DNA of 57,618 nt from an uncultured Lamprocystis sp. (GCF_903933125.1 NZ_CAIZIZ010000148.1:1-57618), one strand, 5' to 3'. Positions 17,965 to 25,996 are shown, numbered from the stretch's first letter. Notes: a model not told the origin generated them from the sequence alone. Translations and numbers: made by a program.

Positions 17965-19305
17965 TCAAATGCCGTAAGCCAGGCGCAACAGGCGCAGGGG
18001 ATGCTGCTGTTGCCCGTCCCGGCCAAGCGCATGGGCGATGTGCGCACCAGCCATCGGACAATCGCTGCCGAAATGGTCGGCGGCCGCCTTGTCCACCCGG
18101 GTTGCAACGGGTTTTACGATCTTCATCGCGGCCGCGTAGCTCTCCTTCTTCACCGCATAGGTTCCGTCGTGCCCGGAGCAGCGCTCGATGATCTCCACGG
18201 TCGTCTCTGGTATCAGGGCCAGCACCTCGCGGGTTTTCTGTCCGATGTTCTGCACCCGTTGATGGCAGGATGCCTGATAGACAACGCTCCCCAAGGGGTG
18301 CGTGAAGTCCAGATTCAGCTTGCCGTGCTTATGCCGGAGCATCAGATACTCGAAGGGATCATACATGGCCTCCTTGACCGCCTGGACGTCCGGGTCATCC
18401 GGGAACATGAGCGGGAGTTCCTGTTTGAACATGAGCACACAGGATGGCACCATCGCCACGATGTCCCAACCCGCATCCACCAGCCCTTTGAGCACCGGGA
18501 TGTTGAACTCCTTGGCGGCCTTGACCGCTTCTAGGTCACCTAATTCCAGCTTGGGCATACCGCAACAGCGCTCCTGCCGCGCCAGGGTGACCGGGATGCC
18601 GTTGTGTTCGAAGACCGCGATCAGATCAGCGTTCACCCCTGGCTCGTTATAGTTGCCGTAACAGGTGACAAACAGCGCCACCTTGCCGGTGGTCGCGCCC
18701 GCCGCTTCGCCCGTCGCGTTGCTCCCGATGCGTGTCCGTTCCGCTTTCCGCAGCGTTTCGCTATGGTACTCCGGCACTCGCGCCTCCTGGTGGACTTGCA
18801 ACACTGCCTCCAGCGCCTTGCGCGCCAGTGGATTCCTGTTGGCCGCGTTCACCAAACCACTCACCACCGGGATTCCGGCGAGCGTCCCCACCCGGTCCGT
18901 ACTGGTCAGCACACGGTCGCGGAATTTCACATCACCCTGCTTGAACTTGTACGCCTTGGCTCGTAACATCAAATGAGGAAAATCCAGGTTCCACTCGTGC
19001 GGCGGTACGTAGGGGCACTTGGTCATGTAGCAGAGATCGCAGAGATAACAGTGGTCCACCACCTGCCAGTAATCCTGCTTCGCGACACCGTCGACCTCCT
19101 GCGACGCTGAGGAATCGACCAGATCGAACAGGGTAGGAAATGATTGACAGAGACTCACGCAGCGTCGACATCCGTGACAGATGTCAAAGATCCGCTCCAG
19201 TTCATGGAAAAGAATGGATTCGTCGTAAAAGGTCGGATTTTGCCAGTCGAGGGCGTGGCGAGTCGGGGCTTCAAGACTACCCTCGCGAACGCTGGTGCTG
19301 CTCAT
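17965..19305 (-). CDS. GlpC/HdrD-like Fe-S oxidoreductase
   Basis: Cytoplasmic or membrane-associated iron-sulfur protein, 446 aa. Two 4Fe-4S sites lie in the N-terminal third (CHGCRRCVSLCQSFP and YLCDLCYMTKCPY). Two CCG-type cysteine-rich domains follow (QERCCGMPKLE and the YQASCHQRVQN / ERCSGHDG region), as in heterodisulfide-reductase-like and GlpC proteins. Paired with DUF3501 it forms a conserved two-gene unit of unknown role, often linked to oxidative stress. The second CCG motif reads CSGHDG, so its cluster ligation may differ. Confidence 0.88.
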   Translation of the reverse strand: MSSTSVREGSLEAPTRHALDWQNPTFYDESILFHELERIFDICHGCRRCVSLCQSFPTLFDLVDSSASQEVDGVAKQDYWQVVDHCYLCDLCYMTKCPYVPPHEWNLDFPHLMLRAKAYKFKQGDVKFRDRVLTSTDRVGTLAGIPVVSGLVNAANRNPLARKALEAVLQVHQEARVPEYHSETLRKAERTRIGSNATGEAAGATTGKVALFVTCYGNYNEPGVNADLIAVFEHNGIPVTLARQERCCGMPKLELGDLEAVKAAKEFNIPVLKGLVDAGWDIVAMVPSCVLMFKQELPLMFPDDPDVQAVKEAMYDPFEYLMLRHKHGKLNLDFTHPLGSVVYQASCHQRVQNIGQKTREVLALIPETTVEIIERCSGHDGTYAVKKESYAAAMKIVKPVATRVDKAAADHFGSDCPMAGAHIAHALGRDGQQQHPLRLLRLAYGI

Positions 19306-19688
19306 ATCGCTACCCTTGGATGTGCTGGTTTGCCGGAGATGTGCGAAGTGCTTAGGCCGCTATGATCACTTCGTCCTGCTGCTGCTCACTAAGTCTGGCT
19401 TGTCCGAGGTCGATCCGCAAAATGGATTTTACAATCAGCCTGATAGGTGATGACCATTGCGGTTGCCGGGGTCCAGCAGTCGTACGGAATCCCAGTTAAC
19501 CATGGCATTGAAAGGGTTTAGTAAGCCGCTGTTGTCGAATGCCCAACCACGCACCCGCGACGACTCAAGCCCGTTGGCGGATCCAAAATCAAGAACTGTC
19601 AGCTTTTTTTACATCGGGGGCTGGCTGAACGACTGAGTAGGTGACGCTCGAGATACGTGATGCATTATTTATCAGAGAGATATAATAA
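19306..19688. other. Intergenic region, regulatory at its right end
   Basis: About 380 bases without a supported gene. The left part should carry the promoter of the Fe-S gene. The right part becomes AT-rich (19655-19690) just before the sigma-54-like site and may hold an activator site. A short TATAAT occurs at 19681-19686 without a clear -35 element. Confidence 0.4.
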
Positions 19689-19689
19689 T

Positions 19690-19705
19690 CGGCGCGTTTT
19701 TTGCA
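19690..19705 (+). promoter_or_regulatory. Sigma-54 (RpoN) -24/-12 promoter
   Basis: CGGCGC-GTTTT-TTGCA fits the TGGCAC-N5-TTGCA consensus, with GG (19691-19692) and GC (19703-19704) separated by exactly 10 bases. It lies 70 bases upstream of the start of the PEP-CTERM-like gene. PEP-CTERM genes in other proteobacteria are often under RpoN with PrsK/PrsR control, which agrees with this placement. Confidence 0.6.
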
Positions 19706-19775
19706 TGGATAAAGCGCCGAAACGACCAGCGCCGACATTGGCGCGCCGTCGAGACTGATAATTTAGGTATGTAAA

Positions 19776-20600
19776 ATGAAATATCTAGCGGCGGCTTGGT
19801 GGATGTTTGTCTTGGGCGCTGGCCTCAGCCCCGCGGTGGTGCAAGCGATTCAATATACCAGCCTCACTGGCATGGTCATCGCCCACGACGGGATCCTTAA
19901 TGCGAACAAAAAGGCAGATTTTTCTAATCTCGGTGCAGGGGCCTTCGATGCCATTCAGCGTATCGAGGGTGCGATGGTGGGCACTGCCTTCGACGCCTCA
20001 CAAGTCATCGTCGTCGAGCGAGCAGGGGGGCCGTTGAGCGCGCCGTCCAACTATGCAACCCTGGGGACCCCTCTGACGAGTCAGGGGGATCCGCTTCAAC
20101 TCAGCCAGGCCGGAAGTTTCCAGGTGCTGGATGTCCGCATCCCTTTTCCTCAATACGAGTATCTGATTGGTGGTCGATTGACGTCCGGCACTCCGCCGCA
20201 GACAGCAATAACCGGAACGCTCTCGCTTTTGTTCGACTATTTCCAGTCGACGCTCGATCTGGTCGTTTTCGGTATCGACGTGGCATCCCCGACGAATAAT
20301 CCGAATTCCAGGCTCTTCGTCGATTTCTTTGAGGCCGATGGATCGGTATTGGACCGCCTCACGATCAGCCTGGATCGAGCGACGCCACAGGATCCGAACT
20401 TTCAAGACTTCTGGTTCGAAACCCTTGGCGGAGATGCAAGAATCAAAGGCATTACGCTGTCATCAAGCGACACTTCGGGCGTCGTATTCGGTAATATCTC
20501 GTTTTTTGTCCCGTCTCCGTCAGCCATTGCGCTGCTGACCCCGGGGATCCTGTTCTTGGCATTCAAGCGTCGTCGTTTTACTACTTATCACGAGGCTTGA
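19776..20600 (+). CDS. Secreted protein with PEP-CTERM-like sorting tail
   Basis: 274-aa exported protein. A signal peptide (cleavage near AVVQA-IQ) is followed by a beta-rich body without known catalytic motifs. The C-terminus is VPSPSAIALLTPGILFLAF followed by an RRR cluster, the architecture of a PEP-CTERM exosortase substrate (tripeptide, hydrophobic helix, basic end). PSP replaces the usual PEP. Seven extra residues follow the arginines. Such proteins go to the cell surface or the extracellular matrix. No exosortase gene is in the window. It faces the lasso precursor gene end to end, 60 bp away, but probably belongs to a different system. Confidence 0.7.
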   Translation: MKYLAAAWWMFVLGAGLSPAVVQAIQYTSLTGMVIAHDGILNANKKADFSNLGAGAFDAIQRIEGAMVGTAFDASQVIVVERAGGPLSAPSNYATLGTPLTSQGDPLQLSQAGSFQVLDVRIPFPQYEYLIGGRLTSGTPPQTAITGTLSLLFDYFQSTLDLVVFGIDVASPTNNPNSRLFVDFFEADGSVLDRLTISLDRATPQDPNFQDFWFETLGGDARIKGITLSSSDTSGVVFGNISFFVPSPSAIALLTPGILFLAFKRRRFTTYHEA

Positions 20601-20660
20601 GGAAACGGCGTCGCTTCAACAATACCGGGAATCGGTATCGAGGAATGCATCGACCTTGCT

Positions 20661-20837
20661 TTAGGGGGCGGGCGATGGGTCATTCATCACGAAGGTGAAG
20701 TCGGGGGTATTCCCTAAGCCTTGGGATTTGGTTAGCCCTCTGAGTGAGCCAAGGAACTGTAGTTTCGGCACCGCATAGGTCTCGCGATCGTCTTGAGGAT
20801 TGCGCCGCATCGTTTCACATGGCTCTGTCGTGTTCAT
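20661..20837 (-). CDS. Lasso peptide precursor (A)
   Basis: 58-codon gene starting 15 bp after the cyclase stop, with AGAGG six bases before its ATG. The leader (residues 1-37) carries YAVPKL (Tyr21, Pro24, Leu26) and Gly30, the YxxPxLxxxG recognition motif bound by B1 proteins. Thr36 sits at the conserved -2 position. The predicted core starts at Ser38: ring SQGLGNTPD (38-46) and tail FTFVMNDPSPAP (47-58). Asp46 is core position 9, so a Ser1-Asp9 macrolactam is expected, as in streptomonomicin. Bulky Phe10, Phe12 and Met14 could be plugs. No terminal Ser is present for the kinase; Ser18 of the core is the only tail serine. A weak stem (ATACCG/CGGTAT, 20622-20638) follows. Confidence 0.85.
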   Translation of the reverse strand: MNTTEPCETMRRNPQDDRETYAVPKLQFLGSLRGLTKSQGLGNTPDFTFVMNDPSPAP

Positions 20838-20852
20838 GAGTAACCTCTTTGT

Positions 20853-22730
20853 CTACCCGAGTGAGCGACTGTTTAACCAGCGTGCCAGGCACGCTGCATA
20901 AATGATACTGAAGCGATTGCCTGTTTCCAGATTCTCGTCGGCTCTCGGCAGCATTTTTGCCAATTGGCGGCTGCTTTCCCCGTTCGTGCGGATTCGGTCG
21001 AACTCGCGAACCAGGGCGGAGCCATGCAAGGCCCAGCGATGGTCGGCGGCTTGATGGTAATAAACCTTATCACGCAACCATAGTACGGACTGCGGCAGTT
21101 TTCCACGGAACGCCTGCCGTACCAAGTGCTTGTTATAGCCGTCACGACACCAAAGATGCGCTGGAGAAGCCAGCATGAAATTCGTGATTCTGAGATCAAA
21201 CAATGGCGCCTGGACTTTCACCCCGCGCGCGCGCCCACTGGACCGATAAGCGTCCAACCCTACCCAGGTACTGTTGTGCCGAAGCCTCAACAGCATCGAT
21301 CTGGGATAGGGATCCAGTTCCCCGATGCAAGCATCGCTAACGCACTGCTCGGCAATCCGCCGGACCAAGCCCTTATCGCGCATCAGCCATGGCGGCAGAT
21401 TCCCGGTGACCATGCGTTGGCACTCGACACGCCGAGTCAACCGGCCTGGCAAGAACGTCTTCAATGCCGGTTTCAATACCCGGTTTTTCAGCAGTCCAGC
21501 AAGACTGACGCCGCGGCGACGACTGATCTCGAGCAACTCCAGAAAGACGCTCATGTCTCGCTCAGCTAACCGTGCCAGAACGGCGAAGCCCGGATTGCCT
21601 GCTGTATGCTCATCACCGCCGAGCCCGGTCAGTAACACCGAGCAGCCGAGTTTGATCGCGTGTTCTATGGCATGCTCCTGTGCCATAAGTAAAAAGGTCC
21701 CGGGCGATTCCGGACGGGGACGGTAACCGTCCCACGGGGACAGTGTTTGGAATCGCGCCCCATCCTCCCCGTGCCAAGACGCCAAGGCCAGTTGGTCCCG
21801 TATCTCGGTAATCGCCCTGCTCTCGTCGCAGCCGGGGTAGTCTGGGTAAAGGTAAGATAACGCCGCGACGCGTCTCGATTTCGCCGCTCCCAACGCGACG
21901 GCGGTCGCGGTGACGGTACTTGAATCCAAGCCGCCGCTGAGTTCGCAAAGCACTGGTTCATTATTTCTTCCCAGTCTATCAGCAACGGCGTACGTGAGCA
22001 ACTCTCGATAGTGTTCCGCATACTCATCCAGGCTGCGGTAGCGAATCGGTCTCAGTGCCGTCGGTGACCACCACCGCCCGAAGTGCACCGCCTTTGCGGT
22101 CTTACTGAAATACTGGCCGCAGGCCACGACGCGAATTCGCTCGAACAACGACAACTCACGATGCGGAGAGGCCATCATCCAGAAGGCAACAGCAACCTCG
22201 CACCAGTGACTGGAGAGCTCCGGTAAAGCAACGAGACAACCCTCTTCGGACGCAATGACGCATGATCCGGACGCGAGTTCCGCGAGAAACAGACGACGTG
22301 CACCCGTGGCGTCGGATGCCCCGTAGATTGTGTTCGAACGTCGGTCGACGACTAAGAAGCAGAAATCTCCCAGTAAATGCAAGCAGCAATCGGTGCCCCA
22401 ACGGAGGTAGGCGGCCAACAGCAGATCCTCGTCCGTCGCTGTTGGCCGACGCTCGTATGGATACGCCAGCGCATGCATGAGATCCTCCCGGCCGTCCAGC
22501 CGTACATCGGCAGCCATGACGAAGCGCCCAAAGTTGTCTTCCAGTGGACACTGGACTTTGGAGGGGGCTGCCGGTAAAAAGGTATCAAAGCCTCCAACCC
22601 CGATAGACTTGCCGATCCATCTGCGGCGGTTGCTGGTTCCGAGATACGCGACAGGATCGAGCAGTGTGTCTAGCTCGCTCGGCAAGACAATGCGTGGCGT
22701 TTGATGAACAATAGCGCAGAATGTACCCAT
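20853..22730 (-). CDS. Lasso peptide cyclase, asparagine-synthetase-like (C)
   Basis: ATP-dependent macrolactam synthetase that activates the ring Asp side chain by adenylation and closes the lasso ring. The 625-aa product has a degenerate glutaminase-like N-terminal domain (about 1-210; starts MGTFCAIV rather than with a catalytic Cys2) and a synthetase domain with the PP-loop SGGLDSS (265-271) and GLGGDEH. The ATG overlaps, on the opposite strand, the ATG of the kinase gene (CATG at 22728-22731). No strong ribosome site precedes it. The precursor gene follows in the same direction. Ordinary asparagine synthetase AsnB is excluded by the altered N-terminus and by the neighbours. Confidence 0.9.
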   Translation of the reverse strand: MGTFCAIVHQTPRIVLPSELDTLLDPVAYLGTSNRRRWIGKSIGVGGFDTFLPAAPSKVQCPLEDNFGRFVMAADVRLDGREDLMHALAYPYERRPTATDEDLLLAAYLRWGTDCCLHLLGDFCFLVVDRRSNTIYGASDATGARRLFLAELASGSCVIASEEGCLVALPELSSHWCEVAVAFWMMASPHRELSLFERIRVVACGQYFSKTAKAVHFGRWWSPTALRPIRYRSLDEYAEHYRELLTYAVADRLGRNNEPVLCELSGGLDSSTVTATAVALGAAKSRRVAALSYLYPDYPGCDESRAITEIRDQLALASWHGEDGARFQTLSPWDGYRPRPESPGTFLLMAQEHAIEHAIKLGCSVLLTGLGGDEHTAGNPGFAVLARLAERDMSVFLELLEISRRRGVSLAGLLKNRVLKPALKTFLPGRLTRRVECQRMVTGNLPPWLMRDKGLVRRIAEQCVSDACIGELDPYPRSMLLRLRHNSTWVGLDAYRSSGRARGVKVQAPLFDLRITNFMLASPAHLWCRDGYNKHLVRQAFRGKLPQSVLWLRDKVYYHQAADHRWALHGSALVREFDRIRTNGESSRQLAKMLPRADENLETGNRFSIIYAACLARWLNSRSLG

Positions 22731-23757
22731 GAAAGCTCTAGTACGAGATCAAATCGTCGAGTCTGACCACGGTGCTGCGCACCAGCTAGACTCGACCCCG
22801 TCAAATACTCAGCTTACACGCATTTTCGGATTGAGTGTAGATGCGGATGTCGCCCTCACCGAGCTTCCCCTCGTGGACGCCGGGCGGGCCGACCTCACAG
22901 TGCGTTCGATCGCGACAAGTCCAGAACCGATCACTTGGACTCGACAATGGTATGCCGCAGACGGCCGCTTGCAACTAGGGGCCGCAACATCCAGCCAGGG
23001 TTACATACTGCGATTCCCAGGCATCGGCGATTTCGTGATTTCGGAAAGGCCCGGCATGATTTCGTACCGACGCGATCCAACTGCGGCTGCTGCATCCTTC
23101 AGGCACGCCCTGTTGGATCAAGTGATCCCGCGCGCCCTCGCCCAATCTGGGCGACTTGTCTTACATGCGAGTGCGGTCTGCGGTCCCACTGGCGCTTTGT
23201 GTCTCGCCGGCTCGCCTCGTCAGGGAAAATCCACGTTGGCCGCGGCACTTCACCATGCGGGATTGGCTTCTTGCGCAGATGATGCGGTTTTAGTCGACCT
23301 GGCGCCCGAAGGTCCGGTCTGCTGGCCGGCGTATCCAGGCGTCCGCGTCTGTACCGACTCCGCAGCATATTTTGCCCGGACGGGGCCCCCCGTTGTGGTC
23401 CCCACTCAGTCCTGTGAAAAGCTTCGTTTGCTGTATGACGCTCCAGTGCGAACGGCAGTTCCCGAGCCTATCCCATTATGCGGAATTCTCATCCTCGATC
23501 GCCGGGAGCCATCGAATGCCAATACGCTCGTTGCTATACGACTTACCGACCTTTCCGCGAGTCAGGTGGCCGCCTGCGTGATGACGCATATGTTCAAACT
23601 CGATATCAAAGATCGGCTTACTTTGTCAGGAATGCTGGCCCAAGTCGCCGCGCTCGCCAATGCGTTGCCGGTCCTTAGACTTGAATATCCATCGGGTTAC
23701 GAGCATCTGCCCGTGGTCTGCGAGCACATTCGGAGCTTCCTGGCCAGTTGCAACTAA
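22729..23757 (+). CDS. HPr-kinase-like lasso peptide kinase (K)
   Basis: 342-aa protein with an HprK-type P-loop, GSPRQGKST (161-169), preceded by the conserved LHASAV (His146) and followed by SCADDAVLVD (Asp184, Asp185). Relatives in lasso clusters (PadeK, ThcoK) phosphorylate the C-terminal Ser of the precursor. Here the precursor ends in Pro, so another residue (core Ser18 or a Thr) may be the target, or activity differs. It is encoded on the strand opposite to C, B2 and B1. Its ATG overlaps that of C and shows no ribosome site; no better start is visible. Its last 132 bases run antisense to the end of the B2 frame. Confidence 0.85.
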   Translation: MKALVRDQIVESDHGAAHQLDSTPSNTQLTRIFGLSVDADVALTELPLVDAGRADLTVRSIATSPEPITWTRQWYAADGRLQLGAATSSQGYILRFPGIGDFVISERPGMISYRRDPTAAAASFRHALLDQVIPRALAQSGRLVLHASAVCGPTGALCLAGSPRQGKSTLAAALHHAGLASCADDAVLVDLAPEGPVCWPAYPGVRVCTDSAAYFARTGPPVVVPTQSCEKLRLLYDAPVRTAVPEPIPLCGILILDRREPSNANTLVAIRLTDLSASQVAACVMTHMFKLDIKDRLTLSGMLAQVAALANALPVLRLEYPSGYEHLPVVCEHIRSFLASCN

Positions 23758-24243
23758 GCGGTGCCGCGTCATCTTGCCGCGCTGTACTGATTGATCCGGC
23801 CGATTGGGCCTGAGAGCAACAAACTGGCTCTGGTGCGCGGCAGTTTGACCCAGCACTGCCCCGTCGAGTTCGACCCAAGCATGCGCTTCCACACCGCTCG
23901 CAGCCATGCGTACGCCAAAGTGGATATGCGCAACTTGGCCTCGTCGTGCCAGCAGCAGCCAGAGGGAAAGCGCCTGCGGCAGGCAAGTGAACTGATCCGG
24001 CAAGCCGCGCGCCGCCGTCTGGACCGCCCAAGTCAACCGGGCGGCATCGTCCGGCGTCCGAGTAGTCGCTGGGTCGGTACGTAAGGGCCTCACCAATCGG
24101 CTCAACCATTGTTGACTGCGCACAAACCCGAACGCGCTCAGCATCATAGTCGAGACGACCAAGTATCCCGACGCCTCAATCACAAGCCGGCGGCGATCAG
24201 GAGGAAGCGCGACAAACCGTCGCAGCCTGCCGATGGGTCGCAT
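23626..24243 (-). CDS. Lasso leader peptidase, transglutaminase-like (B2)
   Basis: Cysteine protease that removes the leader peptide. The conserved catalytic block has Cys87 in TCLPQALSLWLLLARRG and His121 in HFGVRMAASGVEAHAWVEL. The third triad residue normally lies 12 positions after the His; here that position is Gln133, not Asp or Glu. Family members end near residue 150, but this frame runs to 205 aa. The extra tail (from about 23790 down to 23626) overlaps the kinase gene in antisense. An adjacent frame would end near residue 155 (GPIGRINQYSAAR then stop), so a small frameshift is possible. It starts two bases after the B1 stop. Confidence 0.8.
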   Translation of the reverse strand: MRPIGRLRRFVALPPDRRRLVIEASGYLVVSTMMLSAFGFVRSQQWLSRLVRPLRTDPATTRTPDDAARLTWAVQTAARGLPDQFTCLPQALSLWLLLARRGQVAHIHFGVRMAASGVEAHAWVELDGAVLGQTAAHQSQFVALRPNRPDQSVQRGKMTRHRLVATGQEAPNVLADHGQMLVTRWIFKSKDRQRIGERGDLGQHS

Positions 24244-24245
24244 GG

Positions 24246-24527
24246 CTAAACCTGTTGAACCAACCCAGCCTGCAGCAGGTCGGCGACCAATGCCGCGAGG
24301 TCATCCTGAATCCGCTCCGGATCCGCACGGAACTCTTTGGCGATCAGTGCGGGGATTGCGCCGATTGATACGTCGGCCGCGAGTAATTCCCACATCCTGG
24401 CGCCGACCGCATTCAATCCAAAATAGCGCTCGCTGTGTAGATCAAGCAAGACCGCCTCCGCGTCGACCCTTTGATAGAGTACATCCGCAGAGATGCGTAT
24501 CCGGCTGGTCGAGGAACCTGGCATCAT
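24246..24527 (-). CDS. PqqD-like RiPP recognition protein (B1)
   Basis: 93-aa RRE domain that binds the leader peptide and presents it to B2. It has the PqqD pattern: AEAVLLDLHSERYFGLNAVGARMWELLA, then DLAALVADLLQAGLV. Two adjacent ATG codons are available (24527 or 24524). It is the first gene of a minus-strand B1-B2 unit, with translation probably coupled to B2. Confidence 0.9.
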   Translation of the reverse strand: MMPGSSTSRIRISADVLYQRVDAEAVLLDLHSERYFGLNAVGARMWELLAADVSIGAIPALIAKEFRADPERIQDDLAALVADLLQAGLVQQV

Positions 24528-24626
24528 CTTTGGTAGCCCTGATGTAAAACGAGCCGCGAACGCGGAAATAGGAGTTCTGTTTCGATGGCGGGGCCGGCTC
24601 TTTTGAGATTACAGTATAGCCTTCGT

Positions 24627-24696
24627 ACCTGATATCCGGACAGGCCCTTGGTGTAGGGGCGGGATTGAAACCAGCCCCTACGTCCGGTTATCAGGT
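24627..24696. repeat. Nested composite palindrome
   Basis: Outer arms ACCTGATATCCGGAC (24627-24641) and GTCCGGTTATCAGGT (24682-24696) match over 14 of 15 bases. Inside them sits a second palindrome GTAGGGGCGGG...CCAGCCCCTAC (24653-24681). The inner unit resembles the GGGGCGGGTT palindromes at 33600 and 39164. It lies in the divergent spacer between B1 and the nucleotidyltransferase gene. Confidence 0.75.
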
Positions 24697-24843
24697 CCGG
24701 CGACTATATGTTGCCTGTACCTAAAAAGTGGCGGATTCCGAGGCCTAACCGCGAAATCCAGGCAAGCAACATCAGGGTGCCAGTGCGCCGCGGCCACCAC
24801 GCTCCCGCTATTCGCAACCGATCTTATGTGTCGAGAGGCAATC

Positions 24844-25902
24844 GTGATCGTCTGGCCGCCAACTATCGCACTGGCACCTTTGGTGCGCCCACAGGAAGCA
24901 CTACCTTGGCTTTCCGCGTCTGACGCACTGACGACCACCTTTGGACAGATGCTCGCCGCTCAAGGGCTGTCCTCATTGTGGTATGAGTTGGTTACCAGAA
25001 ATGCGCTTCAAGGAACGGGGGGTTTAGGCGATATCTTAAGAAATCGCCGCCTTGCCGCCGCCGCGTCTTATCGGTTGCAGCACCGCACCGTAATCCGTGT
25101 CGGCACCTGCCTGAACCAGGAGGATATTCCCTGCGCTCTGATCAAGGGCGCCGCCGTGAGGGAGAAACTCTATGTGGATCCCTCGGTTCGCCCCGCGGAT
25201 GATATCGACATCGTCGTAGCGGCGGAACATCGCGACGCCGCGATTCGGGCGCTCTGCGGTTACGGAATGACCTTTTCCGCAAATCGCGACAACGTGAGCC
25301 ACGCCGCTACGTTGCTCGATGGGCCTGTCGCTGTAGATCTTCACTGGCATGTGTTGCGCCCCGGACGCAGCCGGTTCGATCTGGTGCCGACCCTGCTGGA
25401 GACTGTTGGACAGGAGCGCGGTCTGCCTCTTCTCGGCGATGATGCGAACCTGCTCGTGCTACTGGTTCATCCAGCTTTCGCCAAGTATGTCAACGGGTGT
25501 ACCGCCAAATTGATTCGGGTAATCGATCTTGATCGCATGCTGCGTACGACCCAACCGGACTGGGATTGGATTCTACCCTTAATCGGTGCCGCGGGTCTGC
25601 GCACCGCCGCTTGGGCCGTGCTGCACTGGCAGCGCTCGCTGCTGGACACACCCGTTGATCCGACCGTGCTGCGCTACCTGGAACCGGGCAGGCTGCAGCG
25701 CCGCTACCTGACCTCCTGGATCGACCATCGACTGACCGCCCGGCTTAATGTCGTGCCCGGTCTGGTCCAGTGGGCTTTTACCCTGGCGCTGCATGAGCGG
25801 CCAGGGGATGCGCTGCGCTTCATCTTACAACGAGCAAAGGCGCGCTTGGAGGCCGGGAGCATCCTGAAACACCTGCAACAGATCGGCCGGACGCCAGGCT
25901 GA
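24844..25902 (+). CDS. Nucleotidyltransferase-family protein of the lasso cluster (N)
   Basis: 352-aa member of the PF14907-type nucleotidyltransferase family found in many lasso clusters. The core is CALIKGAAVREKLY followed by RPADDIDIVVAAEHR, the Lys-Gly and Asp-x-Asp elements of the fold. Relatives such as PsmN of pseudomycoidin are proposed tailoring enzymes. A GTG at 24844 has AGAGG five to nine bases upstream; an in-frame ATG at 24826 lacks one. It is on the plus strand, divergent from B1-B2, so it needs its own promoter. Confidence 0.75.
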   Translation: MIVWPPTIALAPLVRPQEALPWLSASDALTTTFGQMLAAQGLSSLWYELVTRNALQGTGGLGDILRNRRLAAAASYRLQHRTVIRVGTCLNQEDIPCALIKGAAVREKLYVDPSVRPADDIDIVVAAEHRDAAIRALCGYGMTFSANRDNVSHAATLLDGPVAVDLHWHVLRPGRSRFDLVPTLLETVGQERGLPLLGDDANLLVLLVHPAFAKYVNGCTAKLIRVIDLDRMLRTTQPDWDWILPLIGAAGLRTAAWAVLHWQRSLLDTPVDPTVLRYLEPGRLQRRYLTSWIDHRLTARLNVVPGLVQWAFTLALHERPGDALRFILQRAKARLEAGSILKHLQQIGRTPG

Positions 25903-25996
25903 GTCAGGGCCTGCCGCCGGTGGTGTTTTGCGCAGTTGACCCACGGCAGGCTGGGAACCAGGGGCCGGGGCGCCTGAACCGAATGCTGAGCCCCGA

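Noticed and set aside
20661-20837. Alternative core start at Gly40 giving a Gly1-Asp7 ring
   Set aside because: It would move the conserved leader Thr from -2 to -4; the Ser38 start with Asp at position 9 fits lasso rules better.
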